Source: Dehalococcoidia bacterium
GTDB taxonomy: Bacteria; Chloroflexota; Dehalococcoidia; UBA6926
Direction: 5' to 3'
DNA: 12,611 nt
Assembly (NCBI GenBank): GCA_012271225.1
Contig: JAAXGS010000038.1
Location: 4,186-16,796, forward strand
Part shown: positions 7,242 to 12,611 of the stretch, in pieces
How positions within the stretch are numbered: position 1 is the stretch's first letter
Layout of the letters: each line of letters opens with the position of its first letter
Program-made: the position numbers and the translations under genes
The notes under the pieces: model-generated
What the model was told of the DNA's origin: nothing
The model's database searches: none
What the model saw: only the letters and a program-made list of their open reading frames with translations

Positions 7242-7246
7242 CCGCA

Positions 7247-8530
7247 ATGGGAGCAACCGCAGTCATCGGAGCGCAGTGGGGCGATGAGGGCAAGGGCAAG
7301 GTCATTGACCTGCTTGCCGAGCAGGCGGACTATGTCGTCCGTTTTTCCGGCGGGAACAACGCCGGCCACACCGTGATCAATCACCTGGGTGAGTTCCGCC
7401 TGCATCTTGTCCCCGCCGGCATCTTTAACGCGCAGACCACATGCGTTATCGGCAACGGTGTTGCCATCGATCCCGATGTGCTGATCGGAGAGCTTGACCA
7501 GTTGGATGCCGCGGGCATCGACACGTCTCGCCTGCTGATCAGTGACCGCGCCCACATCGTTTTCCCCTACCACCGTCTGTTGGACAATCTTGAGGAGGCG
7601 CGGCTTGACGCGCAGGCCATCGGCACAACACGGCGCGGGATTGGCCCCGCGTTCACGGACAAAACGGCCCGGCGGGGTCTGCGCATGGGCGATCTGCTTG
7701 ACCCGGACAGCCTGCGCGGCAAGCTGGCGGGCGCGATGGAGTACACCAACCTTGTCCTGCAGGGCGTCTATAACCACCAGCCCCTCTCCACCGATGATGT
7801 CTACGAGCAGTGCCGAAGATGGGCGGAGCGTCTGAGCGGCTTGATCTGCCAGACGGAATTGCTGATCAACCGCGCGCTGCAGGAGCGCAGAGAGGTGCTG
7901 CTGGAGGGAGCGCAGGGCACCCTGCTCGACCTCGATTTCGGCACCTATCCCTATGTGACGTCGTCTCATCCCGGCGCCAGCAGCGCCTATCAGGGCGCGG
8001 GGATCGGGCCAATCAGGATCGACCGCATCGTTGGGGTGTTCAAGGTCTACTGCACGCGCGTGGGCGGCGGATCCTTTCCCACCGAGCTGCACGATGCGAA
8101 CGGCGAGCATATCCGAGAGGTGGCGCACGAATACGGCGTGACGACCGGCAGGCCACGCCGGATTGGGTGGTTCGATGCCCCAATGGCGCGGCTGTCCAAC
8201 CTGGTCAACGGCTATACATCCGTCATCCTCACGCGGCTGGACGTCCTCGATCAGTTGGAGTCAATCAAGATATGCACCGGCTACAGGCTCGGCACGCAGA
8301 CCCTGGAGTTCCCCCCCAGCAGCGCGGCGGACCTGGCGCAATGTATCCCTATCTATGAGGAACTGCCCGGATGGCGGGAACCCACAAGTGATTTCAGGCA
8401 TGTGCAGGACCTGCCGGCCAACGCCCGCGCCTACATCGCCCGTCTGGAGGAACTCATACAGGCGCAGGTGAGCATGTTGTCCATTGGGCCGCGCCGGGAT
8501 GAGAACATCATCGTCCGCCCTGCCCTGTAA
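7247..8530 (+). CDS. purA: Adenylosuccinate synthetase
   Basis: Condenses IMP with aspartate using GTP to form adenylosuccinate, the first step from IMP to AMP. The 427-residue length is typical. The ATG at 7247 is chosen because a strong AGGGAG precedes it and the protein begins MGATAVIGAQWGDEGKGK as in the family. The P-loop GDEGKGK is at residues 12-18, with catalytic Asp13, and the second catalytic residue His41 lies in GGNNAGHTV (35-43). Other signatures are GTTRRGIGPAFTDK (127-139), EGAQGTLLDLDFGTYPYVTSSHP, GVFKVYCTRVGGGSFPTEL, the IMP-site loop TGRPRRIGWFDA, and LTRLDVLD followed by IKICTGY near the GTP site. It is the only plus-strand gene here, divergent from prs and convergent with dapA, so it is probably transcribed alone. 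The TAA stop is at 8528-8530. Confidence 0.98.
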   Translation: MGATAVIGAQWGDEGKGKVIDLLAEQADYVVRFSGGNNAGHTVINHLGEFRLHLVPAGIFNAQTTCVIGNGVAIDPDVLIGELDQLDAAGIDTSRLLISDRAHIVFPYHRLLDNLEEARLDAQAIGTTRRGIGPAFTDKTARRGLRMGDLLDPDSLRGKLAGAMEYTNLVLQGVYNHQPLSTDDVYEQCRRWAERLSGLICQTELLINRALQERREVLLEGAQGTLLDLDFGTYPYVTSSHPGASSAYQGAGIGPIRIDRIVGVFKVYCTRVGGGSFPTELHDANGEHIREVAHEYGVTTGRPRRIGWFDAPMARLSNLVNGYTSVILTRLDVLDQLESIKICTGYRLGTQTLEFPPSSAADLAQCIPIYEELPGWREPTSDFRHVQDLPANARAYIARLEELIQAQVSMLSIGPRRDENIIVRPAL

Positions 8531-8541
8531 ACCGTGATTCC

Positions 8542-8585
8542 CCTTCACTCCAACGGCCGCACGGCGAACGCGGAGGCGGTGAAGG
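8542..8585. terminator. Bipartite inverted repeat between convergent purA and dapA
   Basis: CCTTCAC (8542-8548) pairs with GTGAAGG (8579-8585), and inside it CCGC (8557-8560) pairs with GCGG (8570-8573) around a 9-base loop. It fills the 65-base gap between the two convergent stop codons and could act in both directions. No T-run follows on either strand, so it is not a classical intrinsic terminator; a Rho-type end or a simple RNA-stabilising hairpin is equally possible. Confidence 0.4.
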
Positions 8586-8595
8586 AGATTCGGCG

Positions 8596-9504
8596 CTACA
8601 CCGGCAGATCGACCTCGTAGCGCTCCAGGGTTTCCTCGATGCGCGCGCGGGTCGCGTCATCCGCCTCCGTGAGCGGGAGGCGCGGACTACCGACGTCAAA
8701 GCCGATGGTGTTCAGCATGTGCTTGACGGGGATTGGATTTGAGACCAGGAACAGCGCGTCGATCAGCGGCAACAGCCGTCGATGAATCGCCGCGGCCTCA
8801 TCCCGCGCGCCATCCAGAAAGGCGTAGATTTTGCGCTGTATCTGCTTGCCAACCAGATGAGACGCGACGCTGACGACGCCATAGCCGCCGACGGCCAGCG
8901 TCGGCAGCGTATCGGCGTCATTGCCGGACCAGACGTAGAAGCCGTCATTCGCCGTCTCAATGATGTGGGCAATCTGGGCGAGGTCGGCGCTCGCCTCCTT
9001 AACGCCAATGATGTTGTCGACATAGCTCAGGCGCGCGGTGGTCGCCGCGGTCATGTTCAGCGCCGTGCGGCTGGGCACGTTGTACAGGAGGCCGGGAATG
9101 CCGATGGCCTCCGCAATGGCGGCAAAGTGGCGGTACAGCGAATCCTGCGGGGGCTTGTTGTAATACGGAACCGTCATCAGGATGCCGTGCGCGCCCAGCC
9201 TCTCCGCCTCACGCGACAACTCAATGCTCTCCGCGGTGTTGTACGTGGTTGTTCCCGCGATGACATGCGCGTTATTTCGTTTGGCCACGTCCAACACGGT
9301 CGAATAGAGGCGCAGCTTTTCCTCTGCGGTGAGCGTGGGTCCCTCTCCGGTTGTTCCCGTCACGACCAACCCCTCTGTTCCGGAATCGATCAGAGCCTGC
9401 GCCAGCCGCGCCGCCTGCGCGTAGTCCACGGCGCCGTCGGAGTCGAAGGGCGTCACCATTGCCGTCAGCACTCTTCCAAAGGGCGCGCCGCCATTCCTGT
9501 TCAT
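8596..9504 (-). CDS. dapA: 4-hydroxy-tetrahydrodipicolinate synthase
   Basis: Condenses pyruvate with aspartate semialdehyde, the first committed step of lysine/diaminopimelate synthesis. It is a TIM-barrel class I aldolase of 302 residues, slightly longer than the usual 290-295. Visible are GRVLTAMVTPF at the first strand, GTTGEGPTL with Thr51-Thr52, VPYYNKP (112-118), LLYNVPSRTALNM with catalytic Tyr141 and Arg146, and the Schiff-base lysine 169 in IIGVKEAS. SGNDADTLPTLAVGGYGVVSVASH is the typical seventh-strand segment. These match DapA better than N-acetylneuraminate lyase. The ATG start follows a very G-rich ribosome binding tract. It lies 61 bases after yggS in the pnp-dapB-asd-yggS-dapA run and ends facing purA. 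Confidence 0.96.
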   Translation of the reverse strand: MNRNGGAPFGRVLTAMVTPFDSDGAVDYAQAARLAQALIDSGTEGLVVTGTTGEGPTLTAEEKLRLYSTVLDVAKRNNAHVIAGTTTYNTAESIELSREAERLGAHGILMTVPYYNKPPQDSLYRHFAAIAEAIGIPGLLYNVPSRTALNMTAATTARLSYVDNIIGVKEASADLAQIAHIIETANDGFYVWSGNDADTLPTLAVGGYGVVSVASHLVGKQIQRKIYAFLDGARDEAAAIHRRLLPLIDALFLVSNPIPVKHMLNTIGFDVGSPRLPLTEADDATRARIEETLERYEVDLPV

Positions 9505-9507
9505 TGT

Positions 9508-9522
9508 CCCCCCTCCCTCCCC
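9508..9522 (-). promoter_or_regulatory. Purine-only ribosome binding tract of dapA
   Basis: On the minus strand the 15 bases GGGGAGGGAGGGGGG end three bases before the dapA ATG, giving several overlapping Shine-Dalgarno matches. Just upstream CCCC (9528-9525) could pair with GGGG (9522-9519) across a 2-base loop, although so small a loop is strained. It probably gives strong initiation. Confidence 0.55.
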
Positions 9523-9543
9523 GTGGGGTTGCCGCCTGTTCGG

Positions 9544-9549
9544 ATTCTA
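9544..9549 (-). promoter_or_regulatory. Possible -10 element before dapA
   Basis: Minus-strand TAGAAT matches TATAAT at five of six positions and lies in the yggS-dapA gap, about 40 bases before the dapA ATG. No matching -35 and no TGn extension is present, so a separate dapA promoter is only a possibility; readthrough from upstream would suffice. Confidence 0.25.
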
Positions 9550-9565
9550 GTACGTTTTGCGCCGA

Positions 9566-10360
9566 TTAGTAGGTTCTGCCGGCCGGCCGCGGCCCAAAGA
9601 TGGCGGAGCCAAGCCGGACGATGGTCGCCCCCTCCTGAATTGCGGCCTCATAGTCGCCGGACATGCCCATGGAGAGGTGCGTTAGAGCCGCCCGCGGCTC
9701 CGTTTCCGCAAGCGTGTCTCTCACCTCACGCAGACGACGGAATCCGGGCCGGGCCGCCTCCGGGTCTCCCGCCATTGGCCCGACGGTCATCAGGCCGACG
9801 ACGCGCAGGTTGGGAAGAGCCATGATACGGCGCGCATCATGCATAAAGGAGGGCAATCTGGCGTCATCACCGTCCAGTCCAAGTTTGAATCCGGCGCGTT
9901 CCCGCGCGCCGGTGAAATCGATCTCCAACAGAACGTCCACGGGTTTCTCTCTCCCGCTGATCCCCGCGCGCCGGCTGACGACCTGTGCAAGGCGCAGCGA
10001 GTCAACGGTGTCAATGGCGTCAAATACCTCGAGGGCGCGGTTGACCTTGTTCTGCTGCAGATGGCCGATCATGCGCCACTGCGGCGCGGGAAGACTCGCT
10101 TCAACGGTCAACTCATTCACAGCCCTGATCTTTGGGGCGGCCTCCTGGACCCAGTTCTCGCCGAACCGCAGCAGGCCGTGGCGGATTGCCGCCGCAATTC
10201 TCTGCGCGTCCACGCCCTTGGTGGCCCCGTGCAGATCGACCGAATCCGGGCTCCGGCCCGCCTCTTCGGCGATCCCGGCAATCGTGTGGCGCAATCGGGC
10301 AATGTTCGCCCCGATTGCGGCAGCCTCCCGTTCCGCGCTCTCGATTTCCTGCGCGCGCAT
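9566..10360 (-). CDS. yggS: YggS/PLPBP-family pyridoxal-phosphate homeostasis protein
   Basis: This family binds pyridoxal 5'-phosphate in a TIM-barrel resembling alanine-racemase domain I but has no known enzyme activity; it buffers PLP and affects amino-acid and vitamin B6 balance. The 264-residue length is slightly above the usual 225-240 because of a longer N-terminus and internal loops. Hallmarks are the PLP-binding lysine K48 in HGATKGVDAQRI (family VAVSK-V), FGENWVQEA (GENrVQE), WRMIGHLQQNKVNRAL, LLEIDFTGARERAGFKL, LRVVGLMTVGP and the phosphate-site end LSMGMSGDYEAAIQEGATIVRLGSAIFG. The ATG begins 3 bases after the asd stop codon (TGACTGATG), so translation is probably coupled, and there is no strong Shine-Dalgarno of its own. 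Placement between asd and dapA is unusual: the gene more often neighbours sepF, yggT or proC. Confidence 0.93.
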   Translation of the reverse strand: MRAQEIESAEREAAAIGANIARLRHTIAGIAEEAGRSPDSVDLHGATKGVDAQRIAAAIRHGLLRFGENWVQEAAPKIRAVNELTVEASLPAPQWRMIGHLQQNKVNRALEVFDAIDTVDSLRLAQVVSRRAGISGREKPVDVLLEIDFTGARERAGFKLGLDGDDARLPSFMHDARRIMALPNLRVVGLMTVGPMAGDPEAARPGFRRLREVRDTLAETEPRAALTHLSMGMSGDYEAAIQEGATIVRLGSAIFGPRPAGRTY

Positions 10361-10363
10361 CAG

Positions 10364-11398
10364 TCAGTGGGCCGTCGGCGCCGCTTTTGCCGTCAGCAGT
10401 TCCGCAATCTGGACCGTGTTTGTGGCGGCTCCCTTCCGAATGTTGTCAGAAACAATCCACATGGAGAGGCCGTTGTCCAGCGCAGTGTCCCGACGGATTC
10501 TCCCGACAAAGACCTCGTCCCTGCCCTGCGCGTCGATGGCCATGGGATACGTCCGGGTCGCAGGATCATCCGCCACGATGACGCCCGGCGCGGCTGCGAG
10601 AATGTCACGGGCCTCAGACGGGCTCATGGGATGCGTGAACTCGACGTGAGCTGCTTCGGAGTGCGCGTAGGCAACGGGTATCCGGACGCAGGTGGCGGAG
10701 ACGGCGATCTCCGGCGCGTGCATGATCTTCTGGGTCTCACGCGCCATTTTGATCTCTTCCTTGGTGTAGTCGTCCTCCTCGAAGACGTCGATTTGCGGCA
10801 GGGCGTTGAACGCGATCTGGTGCGGGAATGCATCCGGCTCAGGATCGGCGCCGGCCAGAACCTCGCGGGACTGCTCCAGCATCTCCTCAAGCGCCCGCGC
10901 GCCCGCGCCGGAGGCGGACTGATACGTGTCAACGATGATCCGTCTGATTGGATTCTGCCGATGCAGCGGCCAGAGCGCGACGACCATCTGAATGGTTGAG
11001 CAGTTGGGATTGGCGATGATGCCGCGGTGGCGGGCCGCGTCCTCCGGGTTCACCTCAGGCACGACAAGCGGAACGTCCTCCTCCATGCGCCATGCGGATG
11101 AGTTATCGATGACAACGGTTCCGCGGGCCGCGGCTTCAGGCGCAAGCTGCCTGCTCACACCGCCGCCGGCGGAAAAAAGGGCGATGTCCACGTCCTCAAA
11201 CGCCTCCGGCGCCGCCTCAATGACCTCAACGGATTCCCCAAGGGCGGTGAGCCGCGTGCCCGCCGATCTCGCGGATGCCATGAGCGTGAGCGAACGCAGC
11301 GGGAACGAACGCTCCTCCAGCAGGCTTATGAACGTCCGGCCAACGAGGCCGGTCCCGCCGACGATGGCGACGCGCGGATGGTTATTAGAGACGGTCAT
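10364..11398 (-). CDS. asd: Aspartate-semialdehyde dehydrogenase
   Basis: Reduces L-aspartyl 4-phosphate with NADPH to aspartate semialdehyde, the branch-point precursor of lysine, threonine and methionine. The 344-residue length is typical of the bacterial form. The nucleotide-binding VAIVGGTGLVGRTF is at residues 10-23, followed by FSAGGGVSRQLAP (75-87), VIDNSSAWRM (96-105) and the catalytic cysteine 133 in IIANPNCSTIQ. TYQSASGAGARALEEM (158-173) and VRIPVAYAHSEAAHVEF, with Arg239 and His246, complete the active site. The start is ATG at 11398 with AGAAGGA just upstream. It follows dapB by 11 bases and precedes yggS by 3, so it is firmly within the operon. Confidence 0.97.
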   Translation of the reverse strand: MTVSNNHPRVAIVGGTGLVGRTFISLLEERSFPLRSLTLMASARSAGTRLTALGESVEVIEAAPEAFEDVDIALFSAGGGVSRQLAPEAAARGTVVIDNSSAWRMEEDVPLVVPEVNPEDAARHRGIIANPNCSTIQMVVALWPLHRQNPIRRIIVDTYQSASGAGARALEEMLEQSREVLAGADPEPDAFPHQIAFNALPQIDVFEEDDYTKEEIKMARETQKIMHAPEIAVSATCVRIPVAYAHSEAAHVEFTHPMSPSEARDILAAAPGVIVADDPATRTYPMAIDAQGRDEVFVGRIRRDTALDNGLSMWIVSDNIRKGAATNTVQIAELLTAKAAPTAH

Positions 11399-11409
11399 CG
11401 TCCTTCTCT

Positions 11410-12234
11410 CTATTCCGGCTGTTCCGGCCAGAGCAGCGCGCCGAGTCCGTACGTCAGTCCGGGGCGGCTGCGGACCGCCCGCGCCGCGAGGAGAACGCCG
11501 GGCATGTAGCTCTCCCTGTCGATGACATCGTGGCGGAGTGTGAGCGTCTCGCCCGGTCCGCCAAGGATCACCTGCTGATGGGCCATCAGGCCGGGCATCC
11601 GCACGGAGTGGACGGCCACGCCGCCAATATCGCCGCCGCGCACGCCCGCCACGTTCAGCGCCCGCGGCTCAGCGTTCTGAAACGCGCGCCCGCCCCGCGC
11701 GTCAAGCATCGCCCGGGCCGTTGCCATGGCGCTGCCGGACGGCGCATCCGCCTTGCCCGCATGGTGCATCTCAATGATCTCAGCATGGTCAAAGTGGCGG
11801 CCGGCCTCCGCAACGGCCCTTTCCAGCACCGCCGCTCCAAGACTGAAGTTCGGCCCAACCATGATGCCGATGCCTGATTCCGACGCAATGCGGCTCAGTC
11901 CGTCGCGGTCTGACGGGGAAAGCCCGCTTGTGCCGGTGACAAGATGAACTCCATGCCGGGCCGCGGCTGCCGCGAGCGGCACTACGGCGTCGCTCACGGA
12001 GAAATCAATCACCACGTCCGGGCAGGCGTCTTTCAGCAGTGAGTCGATGTCGTCATGTTCGCGGGCATCATCGACGCCGTTCGGCTGCAGCGCCCGCCTG
12101 CTCCGGCGGCTCATCGTTGCGACAAGGGCCATGTCCTCAGCCCGGTCGATGACGTGCGTCAGCACGCGGCCCATGCGGCCGGTTGCGCCGTGGACGGCTA
12201 TCCGAATGGCAGAGGGAGCATCATCGTTCGCCAT
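11410..12234 (-). CDS. dapB: 4-hydroxy-tetrahydrodipicolinate reductase
   Basis: Reduces the DapA product with NAD(P)H to tetrahydrodipicolinate. The 274-residue length is normal. The Rossmann loop HGATGRMGR is at residues 15-23, with VVIDFSVSDA (74-83) and LVTGTSGLSPSD (98-109) after it. The substrate-binding and catalytic block EIIEMHHAGKADAPSGSA (152-169) supplies His157, His158 and Lys161. VRGGDIGGVAVHSVRMPGLMAHQQVILGG and LTLRHDVIDRESYMPGVLLAARAV are the typical C-terminal segments. The start is ATG at 12234 with AGAGGA (12248-12243) eight bases upstream. It lies 60 bases after the PNPase-like gene and 11 before asd; asd, dapA and dapB encode three consecutive pathway steps. Confidence 0.97.
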   Translation of the reverse strand: MANDDAPSAIRIAVHGATGRMGRVLTHVIDRAEDMALVATMSRRSRRALQPNGVDDAREHDDIDSLLKDACPDVVIDFSVSDAVVPLAAAAARHGVHLVTGTSGLSPSDRDGLSRIASESGIGIMVGPNFSLGAAVLERAVAEAGRHFDHAEIIEMHHAGKADAPSGSAMATARAMLDARGGRAFQNAEPRALNVAGVRGGDIGGVAVHSVRMPGLMAHQQVILGGPGETLTLRHDVIDRESYMPGVLLAARAVRSRPGLTYGLGALLWPEQPE

Positions 12235-12294
12235 GGGGATGGTCCTCTGCGATCTTCAGGGAACGCACGGCCCTCGCCTCGAGTTTGTCCCGCT

Positions 12295-12611
12295 TTACAT
12301 GCGGCGGCGGGGCTGTCGCTCACCCTCCGGCCGCCGGGGTGGGCGGTCGCCATCGGTCCTGCGCCGGGGCGGGCGGCCATTGCCATCGGAGCGCGGTCTG
12401 CGGTCACGGTCAAATCGGCGGTCTCCGCCGCCGGCTCTGTCCATGCGCGGCTCAAACGGCGTTCTACCGTCGGCGTTCTCCTCCGGCGCGTCGCCGGGAT
12501 CAAGAAGCGCGCGGCGTGAGAGGCGGATACGCCCCGTTGGATCGATGTCCGTCACCAACACTTCAACCTCATCACCCACCTTGACGACGTCCTCCACGCT
12601 GCCGACACGGA
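12295..12611 (-). CDS. pnp: Polynucleotide phosphorylase, C-terminal end (5' part beyond the window)
   Basis: Only the last 104 residues are visible. They begin within an S1 RNA-binding domain (RVGSVEDVVKVGDEVEVLVTDIDPTGRIRLSRRALLDP), whose VEDVVKVGDEV and GRIRLSRRAL wording is typical of the PNPase S1 domain; PNPase degrades RNA 3' to 5' and joins the RNA degradosome. About 65 residues of tail follow, almost free of hydrophobic residues and packed with Arg, Asp, Gly and Pro, with a repeated R-P/Q-PRR unit (RPPRRRTDGD, RPPRRPEGE, RQPRRRM). Such a tail is probably disordered and binds RNA. Another S1 protein such as ribosomal protein S1 is possible but less likely from the wording. The TAA stop is at 12297-12295. 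The 60-base gap to dapB shows no clear terminator, so dapB may be read from the pnp transcript. Confidence 0.8.
   Translation of the reverse strand, partial: RVGSVEDVVKVGDEVEVLVTDIDPTGRIRLSRRALLDPGDAPEENADGRTPFEPRMDRAGGGDRRFDRDRRPRSDGNGRPPRRRTDGDRPPRRPEGERQPRRRM
12332..12376. repeat. Direct repeat coding for the arginine-rich PNPase tail
   Basis: Two 15-base copies at 12332-12346 and 12362-12376 differ at one base and start 30 bases (10 codons) apart. They code on the minus strand for the PPRR-containing units of the tail, suggesting that the tail grew by duplication of a 30-base unit. Confidence 0.7.

Noticed and set aside
7199..7246. N-terminal extension of purA from the GTG at 7199
   Set aside because: The GTG overlaps the predicted promoter and has no ribosome binding site, while ATG 7247 has AGGGAG and matches the conserved PurA start.
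7181..8128. 315-residue minus-strand open frame
   Set aside because: Antisense to purA, whose family motifs are unmistakable on the plus strand.
8782..9825. 347-residue plus-strand open frame
   Set aside because: Antisense to dapA and the end of yggS; low-complexity Arg/Pro composition.
9839..10999. 386-residue plus-strand open frame
   Set aside because: Antisense to yggS and asd, both clearly recognised on the minus strand.
1..12611. CRISPR, tRNA/rRNA, insertion sequence or phage remnants
   Set aside because: No regularly spaced repeats, cloverleaf-like segments, transposase or integrase motifs, or target-site duplications were seen; nearly all the DNA is accounted for by intact or window-cut housekeeping genes.

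Overview
This is a GC-rich bacterial segment made of tightly packed housekeeping genes. Ten of the eleven protein genes lie on the minus strand; purA is the only plus-strand gene. I see no tRNA, rRNA, CRISPR array, transposase, integrase, phage gene or toxin-antitoxin module. The mix of genes, the GTG starts and the SecA form with an enlarged segment before its conserved YGTN-FGFDYLRDN motif look most like a Chloroflexota (Dehalococcoidia/SAR202-type) chromosome. That placement is a memory-based impression, not a search result.

Right part (12611 down to 8596, minus strand): the 3' end of a polynucleotide phosphorylase-like gene (S1 domain plus an arginine-rich tail), then dapB, asd, a yggS-family PLP-homeostasis gene and dapA. 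Asd, DapA and DapB carry out consecutive steps from aspartyl phosphate to tetrahydrodipicolinate, the trunk of lysine/diaminopimelate synthesis. The YggS protein inserted among them could plausibly support PLP-dependent enzymes of the same pathway (inference).

Middle (7247-8530, plus strand): purA, adenylosuccinate synthetase, converges on dapA across a 65-base gap holding a bipartite inverted repeat. It diverges from prs across a 178-base intergenic region. That region holds two oppositely facing extended -10 promoters with nearly the same core (TGC-T/G-ATACTTT) and a perfect 7-bp inverted repeat between them.

Left part (7068 down to 1, minus strand): prs (PRPP synthetase), pyrB (aspartate carbamoyltransferase catalytic chain), secA (overlapping pyrB by 8 bases), an unrecognised 261-residue protein, and a DUF255/YyaL-type thioredoxin-fold protein cut by the window edge. 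Prs makes PRPP for purine and pyrimidine synthesis, PyrB starts the UMP pathway and PurA commits IMP to AMP, so the divergent promoter region may coordinate nucleotide synthesis. SecA is the preprotein translocase motor and is apparently co-transcribed with them.

No exotic defence or mobile system is visible. The best leads are the uncharacterised protein after secA, the paired prs/purA promoters with their inverted repeat, the unusual prs-pyrB-secA operon with its G-run leader, the yggS gene inside the lysine cluster, and the repeat-built arginine tail of the PNPase-like protein.
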